This document shows, piece after piece, positions 13,141 to 32,215 of a DNA stretch of 64,000 bases. Position 1 is the stretch's first letter, and every line of letters starts with the position of its first letter. This stretch comes from Gorsachius magnificus. Its lineage: Eukaryota > Chordata > Aves > Pelecaniformes > Ardeidae. The stretch lies in NCBI GenBank assembly GCA_034008185.1, contig CM067082.1, positions 105,643,311 to 105,707,310 on the forward strand, written 5' to 3'. Under the pieces are notes generated by a model. That model made no database searches, was not told the origin of the DNA, and worked only from the letters and a program-made list of their open reading frames with translations. Both the position numbers and the translations under genes were made by a program.

Positions 13141-13470
13141 AGCCTGGAGTTTGCACTGTATTTGGAGACCCTCACTACAACACTTTTGATGGACGGACAT
13201 TTAACTTTCAGGGAACATGTCAGTACGTTTTGACGAAAGACTGCTCCTCCTCTGCCTCACCCTTTCAGGTGCTGGTAAAAAACGATGCCCGTCGGACCCG
13301 TTCTTTCTCCTGGACAAAGTCAGTGGACCTTGTGTTGGGCAGAAGCACTATCAGCCTCCAGCAGCACCTCACAGTGAAGTGGAATGGAACCCGCATCTCA
13401 CTACCTTGCGAGACACCGCAATTTCAGATCGATTTGGATGGTTATTTGCTGAAAGTGACAACCAAAGCAG
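13141..13470 (+). CDS. BMPER: BMPER internal exon encoding the N-terminal part of the VWD domain
   Basis: BMPER is a secreted extracellular protein that binds BMPs and modulates their signalling. This 330-bp exon encodes the start of its von Willebrand factor type D domain. It follows a pyrimidine-rich acceptor ending in CAG and ends at a GTAGGG donor at 13471. Two bases complete a split Glu codon, 109 whole codons follow from 13143, and one base is left over, so both borders are phase 1. In the 109 codons, the family's FGDPH motif is at residues 7-11, cysteines are at 4, 26, 34 and 89, and an N-glycosylation sequon (NGT) is at 81-83. The frame is open throughout and joins cleanly to the next exon, giving a Gly across the junction. 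I recognised the gene from its translated sequence. Other VWD proteins are a weaker alternative, because the three exons together match BMPER. Confidence 0.95.
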
Positions 13471-19693
<6,223 letters not shown>

Positions 19694-22600
19694 TAAGTGT
19701 GGCTTGCTGCAGAGGGAGATAGTAAGTTACTGTGTGAGGAGAAAAACCACACAGCTGGCTCACTTTCAATAGCGTTTGAGCACATGCTTTGAGCTGCTTT
19801 TGCTAAGAATTAAAATGCAGGCTTAGAGTTACATTATGATGGCCTTTTCTGAGTCAGGAATCGGAAGAAGACGGTCCTGAGCTAATAAAGACCTGAGCAG
19901 CCAACAGTGAGAAAGGCACGCAGGCTTGTGATCACCTAGAGAAAAACTACTTTTGGAGACTGAGGAGAGAGGGGAAAGAGACCTCAAAACATTTTCGTGT
20001 GCTCTTTCTGATTTCAAAGTCAGCTGTAAAGTTGAGGCTGTCTTTAATTGCTATTGCTTGTGGTGCAGAGGAGTATGTCTTCCCAGAAGCATTTTGAAAA
20101 TGACTTTATTAAAGCATGGATATTAAATATTACTAGTGCCTCTTGGATGGTGTAGTCTGTGGGTTGCAAGTTTGAAAGGAGAGAATTAACAAAAAGTTCA
20201 GTGTATGCCCATCTTGCCCTGGGAGAAAAGGAAGACAGACAAGGATCTAGAAGCCTTGTCTGCGTGAATTATTTAAGATTTTTTTTATCTTTAAAATGCT
20301 TCCAGTCTAAACCACAGAGACATCATTTCTGTTCTTTAATTGGCATGAGTTTATTTGCCCCTCACTCAGTAGATAAAATTGGCTTTTCTTTTGATTGCCT
20401 GACATAAAAGATAAAAGCAAGCTGAGTCACAGTTGTATGATGGTGGATGGAGCTGCCTGATCTCTGCGTTCCCAGCTTTCCCCACTTGTGCACATCTGCT
20501 GAACTATTGGGCTTATTAGGAAAAGCTTTCTAAAATGACTCCATTTCCCTTGTGAATTGCCTTTCCTCTTCTTTTATAATGAGACAGAAAGACTTTTATC
20601 TACCCCAGCAGAATACGTCTGGGACTGGGAAATGCTAGAAGAAGACACGCAGCTTGGCTTGTAGTCTGTGTGCTTCTGCATTTAGTTTGCCATAGTGTAT
20701 CCCTGTGCTAGGAGCCTGGCAAAGAGTGAAGATTATATTGTGTGCAGGTTATAATATTTTATCTTTTCCAATGGCTGGAGGCACAGCAGAGAGCACTAGA
20801 GATGCTAAAACACACACATGCAGGGTCTGTTGAATGCATTTCAGCAACATTCCCATCTCACTTCCATCGTCCTCTAAAGGTAAGTGATGACAATGCAAAT
20901 GGAAAACAGGCACAGAGAGATTTGTTTCATTTTGCAGTGGATTTTTTGTCCCTTTTTTAAAGTAGCTTGTGATTAATTTTGTGCAATACACTTCCTGACA
21001 CCACAGAGGAAAATGATTTATATTTTGGCTACAGCAGCCAGAAAAAAACCCTCTACATGCTTGCACACAAGAATTACTGTAGAGCATTTCTGTTCCTTTA
21101 GAGTTATGTCTTCTATTTGTCCTGGAAAGACAATTAAATCAAGAAAGTATTTAATTTGATTATGTCCTTTGCAGAAAAGCCTATTTTTCCCTAAGGAAAC
21201 TTTACGTTGAAATGACCATCATATTCTGTCAGAAGTAGCTGTTTGTTTGCTTCCATTTAGATGTTGCCAGCTGTTGGAATGCTCAGCTCCCAATACAGGA
21301 ATCAAAGATAAAAGATAAACTAAAATTAAATAATGGTATTTAGTAGAATGCTACTTCTTGTTAGAAACAGACAAAGCTGTAGCAAGCAATTTATTCAATG
21401 ACCATGGCCATTTTTCATACTAGGAAACTCCCACAAAGAGGTAATTATGGGACACACATTCAAGAAAGTTCTGGGAACCTTTCTAACATAAATCTTTGCA
21501 TATATAAATACGATTGTGTTTGTGTGTGTGTATATAAGTATAAATATGAGTACTTAAGAGATTTGCATTTTTCATGAATTTTTTTCAAAGAACCCATTGC
21601 TGGTGACGTAATTTTGCAGAAAATTTAAATGGCTATTAAAATAAATTGACATTAACATTTACAGCTTTTTACTGAGGTCTTTTAGAAAAGTACATAGTCA
21701 ATGTTTTCTAATTTCAGGCTAGGTTTAACTAAATTTTTTCCAGTTCTCCTTTTCTGGCTTTGAACAAACTCCTAGCAGTAAAAGATGGGAAGAGGCAGAA
21801 TGGTAGGGTCAGTTTATTTCATTTTCCTATCCATCTCCTCTTTTAATTGAATAGCTTCTCAGTTTGTACCTTCCAACATTACGTATTATGGAATTTTTCC
21901 ATTTGAAATACTGCATTCTCAAGAGTTAACCTTTCTTGGTCATTCTTGCCTATATTATCAACATTGCCTCATTTTCATTATACTGCTCTGGTAGTGACCT
22001 GCTGTTAATAAGAATTCTCAGAAATAGAAATAAACTCAGCAGGAACATTACGAATTAGGGTGTGTTTTCTCCAAATACCATAAAAGGCAGTGAACAATGC
22101 ATTGCAAACATTTGTCTGACATTGTGTTACTGAAGAGATTTCGGTGAAGACGTCTCAAATTCATTTTAAGTCTCATTCTTTTTACAGCTGTAGTTTCTCC
22201 TTTTGTTAGCCATCCAAAAAACATATACAGCAAGATTGTCATGATTGTTAGGTGAAAAGGATATTGTTTTAAAGCGTAGAGAGCTAGCTCCATGGTTGTG
22301 GCATGAAGAACAGCTAACTCCTGAGCTTGACCTTTATAGAACTGTGGCACCTTAGGCAAAATGGTTGTGCACCTCGCCCTTAATCCTTTTTTTGATGTTG
22401 TGACTTTGGTGACTTGTGTTTCTCTACAAAGCTCATGGTAGAAGAAAGCACAATGTAAGCATACAAGAAAGGATCTTGAAATAGTCCAGGCTGCAAACTA
22501 ACAATTTAGCATCTAATTTTATACCACTCTTTTAATTCTTTGTTTTGTAACTAGGCATGTTTTAAGGGCTTTTAATTGTGGTTTGTTTTGTTTAGTTTTG

Positions 22601-22843
22601 GTGTTGTTTTTTCTTCTTTAACGCATTGCTAGTTGTTCAGTACTCATGCGTAATGCTCTAAAAATAACCCTCAGGGTTGAACTTTATGGAGGCAAGTTCA
22701 TTAAGCAGGGAAATGATTTTGAATTTCCAGGAGCTTTTGGTGAAGTCTGGGTGAAGAAGAGATTAGCAGTGACAGTCATCACCATTGCCACTTGTCTATT
22801 TTGATATTTTAATATGGCTAAGCATCCTGGATTAGTACTTGCC

Positions 22844-22863
22844 AAAAAAAAAAAAAAAAAAAA
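22844..22863. repeat. Poly(A) homopolymer of 20 bases
   Basis: This is an uninterrupted A run in intron sequence. I saw no clear retrocopy upstream and no flanking target-site duplication. Confidence 0.95.
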
Positions 22864-23439
22864 GTTGCCAGAGTTACTCACTAGCAAGTTTTTAGAGGGA
22901 ATACTTTGACCATGTGTCCCATCCCACGCGGTAGGTTGCGAGATGGGTGAATCTTTTTGATCCCCAAGGGTTTGTGTACTGATAAAAAGCTGATCTCTGC
23001 TCAGCAGAGCTGCATGGCTGGTAGAGTCACTATAATGACTCAGAGGAACAATCTAGCTGGTAACTTTATTAACTGACAAATTTAATGAATGAACAGAGGC
23101 AATTTGGCAAAGGAACTGTTTCTGGTGCAACCCATTGCAAGTTGTCCAAAGCTTATATACGTGAGTATATGGTAGAGAAGTGAAGAAAGGAGGGGAGGAC
23201 AGAAAGAGGAGAGGTATCATCACTCTTGGATCCCGCGTGGTTGTCTTGGGGCAGAGTCTGGATCTGTAGGTGATAGGTCAACAAAGCAAAACGTATGCAC
23301 TCATCCTTACATAGTGTCCTTAGTCCAAGACCACCCCTGGGGTGGCAACCGTCTTGCTTCTGCACAGTCAAGTGTTCTAGAGAGTTCTCAAATTGGGTCA
23401 GGGATGTCAGTGGGGTGGCGAAGGTCTTTGGTGATCATG

Positions 23440-23690
23440 CACTCCCCCCCTGAATACCTGTCGACCGGCACGTGCTCGTTTGTTGCCTGCTGGAAGAAGC
23501 CGAGGGGGCAGCCCGCCATCCTGCCTCCACAGGGCTCACCCTGCCCCTCTCTGTTCCGCCTCTGCCTGGGCAAGTTATTTGAGACAAGGAAATATCTGAG
23601 TGCCTGGTCAGTCTTAGACACCTTGTATGCAATAAAGCTTTCACTCAGACTCCTGAAGCTGCTCTTTGGTATAAGCAGCACTAAAAATAG
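23440..23690 (+). mobile_element. Possible retroviral-type LTR remnant (solo LTR-like)
   Basis: A GC-richer segment with several CpG sites is followed by GCAATAAAGC at about 23628-23637 and then by a CTCAGACTCCTGAAGCTGCT segment ending in AGCAGCA. This arrangement resembles the U3, poly(A) signal and U5 order of an avian endogenous retrovirus LTR. I could not define the 5' TG end or a target-site duplication, and no gag, pol or env sequence flanks it. A chance resemblance is possible. Confidence 0.3.
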
Positions 23691-24454
23691 GTGATGCCAT
23701 CTGAATTTCTCATGCTGCTGTTACCAGAAAAAGCTCTATCACATTACCAAGCAATATTATGGTACTATTTAAGCTCTTGGATGAGGATTTGGGGAGTATA
23801 GGAGACTTGAGGAAGGAGAAGAGGACCTTCTATGCTCACCAAGCCCTACCTCATGGCTGATCTCATTGCGTATCTTCAAGCTGTGCTGGAGCAGGGGCCT
23901 GGAGGTGACTCCAGCCCCGGTGATGCCAGGGAGCAATGTGGCGTGGGAGGCATGTCCCCAGTGTGCCCCCATGCCTGCTGTGCTTGGCCATGGCTGATGC
24001 CTCACGGGAGCCTCCTTGGGAGGCACAGGAGCAGCCAGCCCCAAACAGGGGTGTGGGGACTCCAGTGAGAGGGACACAGCAACGCTGCTGGATACAGGGA
24101 CAAGCTGGGCTGCAGGAGACACCATAAAGGAAGGCACAAGACTAATACTCCTAAGAAACATCTGCCTTCATTAGCATCTGTGGCTTTCTGGTAGGTTTTT
24201 TTTTAATAGTTTGGTGTCACCAATAGATTTGGAACGTGACATCAACATGATATCAGTATAGCACCCATCTCTAATACACCTACACTGCAGCTGAGTTGAT
24301 AAATGATTCATAAATACATTGCTCAATACTCTCACTACTTCCATAACTTTGGAAAAATATTCAGTGTCTTGCTTTTGCCATGCAGTAGATTTCCCCATCT
24401 GAGATTGCAAAATCTGTGCTCCTAACTCTTGAGGCAAGTCTTTTTATTGTTATT

Positions 24455-24510
24455 ACTCTTCCTATTATTATTATTATATATTTTTGTTATTGTTGCTATT
24501 ATTATTATTA
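24455..24510. repeat. TTA/ATT-type imperfect microsatellite
   Basis: Repeated TTA and TTG triplets occur in two blocks (TTATTATTATTATAT and CTATTATTATTATTAC), separated by a T-rich interruption. Confidence 0.85.
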
Positions 24511-27500
24511 CTACATTTTTAACAGACAACAGCTTACCAAATAATTAGTTACCCTCTTTCTCTTTTGTAATTGTCCTAAGAGGTATGTTTTTCTCTCAAA
24601 CACTTGAATTTAATCATATCCAGTATTTTATAGCAAGCAGTAATTAACATAGTAATAGCCTCATTTGTTTGAATCTGTTAATCAAATACATTCAGGAATT
24701 GCAAATCTACTTTATTGCAATTCTTGTCTCAAATGTTCCTTGTGACTGTGCTGACATTACTCCATCTTAGCTCTTGGTTAATCAGTTAATGAGTTTCTAT
24801 TTCAGTTAACCAATTAACTTTATGCGGCTAATTGCTGCAGTCTTGCAGTTTTTCTAAAATTTTCCACTTAACTAGAGAAAATGTTATTGTTTAGAGTTAG
24901 AGCATAAATTGCAATGTTGTGTAGTCCATCAGCTCTCTATTATTAAGTTTGACAGATATGCCATGAATGGCTGCAGAGAGCATGTGAGCCGTAGCATTGC
25001 TAAGTTAATTACAAGCTCTATTTAAAAGATGGGGACCAAGGATTTGTGGCTTTGAAGCAGAAGGTTTGAAGGTTTTTTCCCCTGTTAACAATGATGTCCT
25101 ACAGCTGTAAAATTCATGTGGTTATGCCCTTGTGTTCACTCAGCGGGATGGTGCAGAAGAAATGTAGGCTGAAGAACGACTTCAGAAAAGCCGGTTTCAC
25201 GTGTTAAAGGGGTGGGTGCGACTGGGATCTCTGGAGCCCGCTGTTTGCTGCAAAGGGTGCATATTGCAAAATTCTCCCCATGAGGTTTTCTGGTCCTGGC
25301 TGTCCATGTAGGCACAGCAGTTGCCTGTGCTGCTCCAGCTGAGGCCAGGCTGGTCCAGGGCTCGTCTGTGGTGCAATCGAAGGGTGGCTGTAGCTCTGAC
25401 TGCTCACCAGGGTGACTCCTGTCCCGGCTCCTGCTCCTGCAACAACCTCCACATCTGTCTTCCCACCCACCCCAGGACAGAGCTGGCTTGTCTCCCCTTT
25501 CAAGACAAGCCAGTAGTGTTGGCTTGAGAAGAGGACTGATGGCATGAAGCCGTGGCTGGTCCCCTCACAGACCTGGCACGGAGCAGAGGCTGTTGCTCCC
25601 ACTCTCCCTCGTGCTACGGTAGGGATGTTCGTGTGCCTGTCAGACCGCCTGCCTGAAGCTGGCCCTGAGTCTGGGTACTAGCAGGAATGTAGCCACAACA
25701 GAGAAGAGCTCAGGATAAAACAATTTACTCAGCTTCTTGGGCAAATTGTCACTGAGCAGCTGTACAACCCAGGGAGCTTCTGGTTAGAAAGGAATTTTAA
25801 AATATTTGAAATAATAACTGTATTTTCTTAAGCAAATCTGCACCAGGGCTTGAGTTTCTATGAGCTAGATGCTCCACTTCCCAGTCTGCTCTGTTCAGCA
25901 TCTTCGAGTCTTCCATCCATTTGAAGTTACCACTGGAGCTTTAGTTGCTTGCAGTGTTAAGTGCTTAATAATTCAGGCTTTCTGTACAGAAATACTCTAC
26001 TTTATATCATTCTACTTATACAAGGTGATCCTTTGCAGATCTACTTCGGAGAAATGCACAAAGGACTAAATGCGTAGGCACTGGGAGAGCCAGTGTTCCC
26101 AACTCTTATGAGAGCACTGATGCTTGGGAACGCATTGTCCACACATACATGGCCGGGCTGCCTCCTGCCTTTACTTTATGCCCCAGTACGAATTGACATT
26201 ATTCCCCAAACCATTTCTAAATGTCAGTCGGTGCATCTTGTGTAAGGCTGTGATGGACTCACCGACATACAGGTAAGAGGCACCGTGACTTACACTGCTG
26301 GTGACAGACAGAGCTAACAAATGGGAGAAAATGGACTTGGTAGTGTCTCTAGCAGCAAGCATCAAACTTTGCTACCTATATGCTGATGGTAGGGAGTACT
26401 GCAAAAGTGCCACAAAGTCTATAGATCACCACAGTTTTAAGCCTCCTCCTTGAAGTATTTTTCATCTGACGTAGCCAAGAGTGAGTGCAAGCTGCCAGAA
26501 AAATACTGTTTAGATTTAAGGATTAGAAGTTTGGATTTGGACAAATAGGTTGAGTGGTCAGAAAAGATAAATCTGAAGCCAAGCTGAGCTCAATTATCTG
26601 CAGATCATGATTCCTCTTCATCTTTCCCCACACCCCTGCCCCTGGTGCGGTATTTTTCACGTAACCAAGCCCCATCCACTTGTGTCTGTTTAGAAAAGTA
26701 CCTCAGGAATTTGGAGCTAGAAAACATTCTTCTCTTTGTATCAGTGGTTATTACAGCTGTAAAACATTGAAGCAGTGCCAGAGGATTCACAGATGTCTTC
26801 TTTCCTCTTGAGGTATTGGGAATAGGGGGGATGAGGGTGGAGAGGGCTCCAAAATCTGACAAGACTGTGGTGTTGGACAGACACCATTCACCTGGGACCG
26901 TCTGTGGCTTGCTTCCAGACGAGAAGCGCATGCTTCCCTGATGACCGACTTTGTGCTTCCCTATATGGAAAGTTAATGATTTTTTTTTTAACAAAGAAAG
27001 ATTTTTTTTTCTTATAGGAAAATCAGATGAAGCAGCATACTACTCTGCAATTAAAACCCGGGGAAGTTTCCTTTCCTTCAAGGGATGGCATGTCTGGAAT
27101 GTGTTTGTTTTGCTTACCTAATTACATGATCACAACCCTACCTGACGCTGTCCTTTTACACTGAATGAGATGTTATTTCCTACTGGTTGCAAATGCAATA
27201 TGAGGCTTCCCTCTTTTCCAGGAAAGAACTCAATTTGTGATTATCATGTATGCAGGTATATAGAGACATTACAAAAACCTGCTTCTGCCTAGTAAAACTT
27301 CATTTCTTTCTGGTTTATTACCTGGCTCAATGAAATTCAAGTCAGGTGTTTCATAACCAAATACTGTCTTTCTCATTGCCCAGTGTCTGACAGATGTGAG
27401 GCTCTGCATGTGAAAATGTAAGGTCGGTTTGAGACAAAAAAGATCCTGAAGGACTGTAGGAACTATGGGGAAGGGAGGAGAGGAGGAGGCATCTGACAGA

Positions 27501-30500
27501 AAAGCAGGGTACCACAAATGCCCTTCTCATTTGTCAGTATGGACTGCATTCCCAGAACTTGTTGCTCCTGGATTACCTTTAACAGAGTTTTGGTGGAGTG
27601 GTTTTGTTTGTTTTTCTACAGTGCCTTGGAGTCATGGGATAAAATCCTGATTCAGTGAAGTCAATGGGAATTTTGCTATATTTGGACGACAGGTTTTCAT
27701 CATTGTGACTGTTGCTGTCCCATGCAGGTTTATTACACTAATCTTGCATCAGTTAGTAATCATTGGTCAGCATTCCCACCATTTGCTGTACCACAAGCAG
27801 AAGAAAGCTTCAGCTGGTTCAGACGGGGGCAGACAAAGTGAAATGCATTCAGATCAGGGCTCCCAGGTCTCGTCTGCTTGCCACTTTTTTCCTAGGGGAA
27901 ATCCAAGGGGTGGCTTTCCAAGGCAGAAGACCTAATTTGTCTGGCCACAAGCAACTTGAGAGATCCTTTCTGTGTTTCACTAACTTGAGTTCACTCATGG
28001 TTCCTTCTTCTTGGCTATAAGAAGTTTGTAGAAAAAGCCTGCAATGCTATGTCTGCTGTCCCTCTCATTTTTCAAAGATTTTCTGCTCGGCTTTTAAATA
28101 TGCTCTAGGCATGACTTCCTTATTAAGAGCTCCCCATCTAAGATATCCTTATGAAAGCTGCAATCTTAAAATGCCACTATTTCACAGTAAGCATGAGTTT
28201 GCCCTAGGACTATCACGTCAAAATACAAGTACATCCCTGTTGCATACACTAATAAGTGTTTTTGGAAAGGGCCCTTTCACGTTCTGGAAAACACCCCTGA
28301 TGTTTCAGTAATATAATACAATGTGTGATTTTTAAAAACAAGAGGAGAGCAGGTGTGGAGAGGAACTGGTAGAAAAGCAGAGTGATATCCTCCCTTGTAG
28401 AAATGTTTTAAAAGATGCCACCTGCCATTTGGTGCAACTTGATCCATTGCCAAAGCAAAAATATTTGCTACACTGAAGTATTCTTTTTAGCTGCAAGAAT
28501 AAATCCCATTTTTTGGAGAGACGCTCTTCAGAAAAGTTGTCAGCATCATAAGAGGAAACCACCCTATGTCTCTATCAGGTACCACAGAATTTTAACTACA
28601 GCTTCTACAAAATCCAAGACCTCTGTTTGATCTCATTTTAATTAACCTCTGAGACATGTTCACAGCAGGGCTTTCTTTGCTAGTTTCTTTTAATTTAATT
28701 TTAGATTTTTATGTTTTAAGTTTTATTGCAGTATTGATTTTAAATAAAATCCAGAGATGCTTAACTGATGGTAATATGTCTATTTCCGTGAATAAATAAT
28801 TCAACAATCCAACCCATCAGATCTCATATTCTGCCTTGGGCAGAGCCTAATAAGTGTTGCAAGGAAGAGGAAACCCACCCGTACTGTAGCTGGCCAACTG
28901 TGCCGTGTCATATATGGTGGAGAAATCCCTTTCAGGCCCCTGAGATGATCAGTTTACATCTCATAGCATGAAATTTTAATTACCTTTCCTTTAACATGCA
29001 TAACTGCAAAGCTACTATATTTCAGCTCCTATTTTAAGCCACCTGCAGTATATCCTGCCTAATTAGACACACAGCAAAGATGAACGAGGGTGTTTATAAG
29101 CAGGCAAATGAGACGAATTTGTGGGAAACGTTTTAAAAATAAGCTTAACCTAATCCTCCTGTTATTCTTATGAGTTCATTATGCTTCTGGCAGGATAACC
29201 AGACAAAGCAGGACGTGAGCTGTGACCAGCACAAAAAACTTTTTTGTAGAAAGTTTGCCATGGAAAGGTTTTGACAGCTCCGAGCAGCTTATTGAGCTTG
29301 CTTTCGCCGTCATTCAGAGAGCTGACTTGCCACATGCAAGAGGTCCCTTCTGGAGACTTTATATGGGTTAGATTTAGCTGAAAGCTTTCTTGTGTGTGTT
29401 TTTAATAGCTAAAGGGTTTTACTTCACTTTTGCTGTTGTTTCCTAGATCTCACAGGGCATCCAAAAAATCTGGGGTGTTCCCTGCCTTTGAGATCTCTGC
29501 AGACCTTTGAATTATGTCAGCTTTTTAGTAACTGTCTGTGGTATAAAGTAGCAGTCCAGGGTAAAGGCAAATCTGCTCCTCTCCTGTCCATCCCCATAAG
29601 GGCTTGCTGTATCGATAGGCATGTGAAGGTCCCATACTCTACGCTTCCTCTCTCCAGCATGCAAAGTGCTAGTGTGTAAAACTTCTGTTAGTTACTCAAG
29701 CCTCATTTTTCCTTCAGTCTTCACAGCACACGAAGGAATCAGCACCTCACATTACCAGTGATTTACGCAGCCTCGCAAACAAGCGCGGCACAAGCCATTT
29801 CGTCAGGCCTCTACCACTGCCGTTCAACCTGCAATATGTTCACTCCCTGGGCAGTGGAGCACCAAGAGCAAGAGTAGATTGAGCACCAGGCACCAGCAGC
29901 GTGGTGAGAAGCAGGCACAGCCCTTATTTAACTGCAAGCACACGGGTCTTACACAGCCGTATGAGGCAGGGCCAGTGCTGATGAGGGCTTGGGGCATGAC
30001 AGCAAAAGCTCATGACCCCCACCATGGCCAGTTTTGGCACCTGAAGGTATTGTACGCTGGGGCGTTGCAACACCAGAGCACAGAGCAGACTCATGGGAAG
30101 TAAGGTAAGAATGGGTGGAGGTACTTGTGTTTATACAAGGAGTATGTATTTATCCATCTCAAATATTTACCATCACAATAACTAATCTTGGGTAAGGTAC
30201 GCAGCACAGGCTGGATGCATGGGTATGTGTGGCAGGCTCACCCACCCTTTAAACTGTTGAGATGCCACTTAGAAAAACATGTGTGAGGTTCCGCTCTCAT
30301 AATTCACTCTGTCTCTGGTGGACTCATCAGAGCAGGCATAGACTTATGCTAACATGGTGAGGTCTCAAGACGGGAGATTGCCAGTGCCATCCTGGAGCAG
30401 GGCTAGAACTAAAATGCCACTGGATCCAAAATGCACTATAAACAGTCCCTTCCTCACCCAAAGGGAGGGCTCTGCATATGTGAGAGCAGGTGCTGTGATT

Positions 30501-30954
30501 TCACCTCTTCATCATGATATGCAGAGGATGAGAGCATTTAAGTCTCTCCCTGACTCCCCCACTTAAGCCAGTTGAAATTAAAATTGGTGGGGAATGTGCT
30601 GGGAATACTGAAGGGAGTTGGAGCCATATGTTCTCTTGCATTCCTGGGTACTCCTACAACTAACATTCTGTTTATATAATATTCCTGAAACATAAAAGCT
30701 AAAATAAATCCAGCATGTGAAAATTAATAACAAGTCCTTTCTCTTATGATCAGTCCAGAGGAAGCTGTCGTAAGTGTTAAGGTATTCAGACAGCTGATTT
30801 TTGTACATCAGCTCTCAAGTGAGGTATGTAGTTTACAGAGGGTGAGTGCTTAAGGTTATGTAGTCTGTGAGTACATGAAGTAAGAGGCTGTTGAGGATGG
30901 TGGATACCATGGCAGCAAGGAAAAAGTTTACAAAGTTCATTTCCTAAGTGCTCC

Positions 30955-31125
30955 TTCTTAGCACTTTACATTTTCAAATTGCAGTGTAAACATTTAATTC
31001 TCACTGCACCCTGGTTTAAAGTTGTTGAAATGAAGAAAGAGTTCTTTGCTGTGCAGGAAGCCAAGAGCAGATTTGAGATTAAAATGTGAAAGTGCCTGGT
31101 TCCTGGCCTCAAGCTCAAGTCCTTC
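30955..31125 (+). repeat. Possible MIR-like ancient SINE remnant
   Basis: The order of an AGCACTTTACA segment, a CATTTAATTCTCACTGCACCCTG segment split by divergence, a GAAATGAAGAAAGAG segment and an AAGAGCAGATTTGAGATT segment resembles the core and 3' part of amniote MIR elements. It is heavily diverged, and identification is from memory of the family layout only. Confidence 0.42.
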
Positions 31126-32215
31126 TGATGGGATTTAAGAGGTTTCACATGCACAAGAAGTGTATTGTCTTATTCTTGTCAAAGCACAAATTCTTCTCAA
31201 ACTTCCAGAAGAAAACGTCACTAGTCATTTTAAGAAGGTACTAAATCTTCTCTGCTCCTGTAAGGCTCTGTTAGATGACAACCTCATTAATACTCCATGC
31301 AGCAATGTGTCTTTGGCAAGTATGTACCTTAAAACAAGTCAAAACCTAGTGATGGATTGAGGCATAGACTGTAAAAGACTTGCTTTTGGAGCAGGAGGAG
31401 TCGGTACGCAAGACAAAACCCATACTCTATTTTCAGATATCAAGGTTTTGGCTCAGGTTTGAAAGCCCAATTTCTGTCATTCTGCTCATCTGTCTGTCTA
31501 CACGGTTCTTCTCTGTTGTACTGATTTCTCAGCCGATGATGGTTCATGAAAAAAATTTCCATATTCTCTGGAGTGATATTTTTCAACATGGTGAGGTGAT
31601 GACATAGATCGTATAGATGTCTTAGATGTCCTGAAAGGGTGACATAAACTTTCAGTGATTTCAAGATTTCCTGTGGGTACGGAAAACTTTTTAGAAAAAG
31701 GCTCACAGACTGTATGGCATGAGGAATACACTTTCTGTCCTTGTTTCCAAAAGCAAAGATGATTTGCTGACAATATGGAGAAGGATCACCAGATACCACT
31801 TGAAGGGGTTGGAGGTTGTTCTGTAATCAGAGAACTACACAGATCACAAATAAGTGGCTATTTTATCTGCCATCAAGGTATTTGACATTCTCTTAGATTC
31901 TATACGTTCATTAGGCTGTGTTTTGTTGGCATCTGAAATATGTAGTTCCCACTATTTCATCATAATTCCTTGCTTTACAGAAGGCCCAGATCTTCACTGC
32001 AATCATTAGCAGAAAATATCTGATTTCAAAAATACCCATGAGCACAAAATTAAAGTACAGTACACAGACATTTCAGCCCATTAGTAGGGGATATTTGGTT
32101 CATCTTCCAGCTCTCCTTTAACTAACCTGTACCGATCTCCAGGTAGTTTGTCTGTCTGTTCAGTTTGATGTCTGCACAGTCATTTCAAACTGGTGTCCAT
32201 CCATCCCCTGCAGAT

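Noticed and set aside
25204..25602. 132-codon minus-strand ORF in GC-richer sequence
   Set aside because: It has low-complexity composition and no domain or splice context. GC-rich intron sequence yields long ORFs by chance.
27635..27690. Phrase resembling an amniote repeat (AAGTCAATGGGAATTTTGC)
   Set aside because: It is too short to assign to a family or to define borders, though it may belong to an old dispersed repeat.
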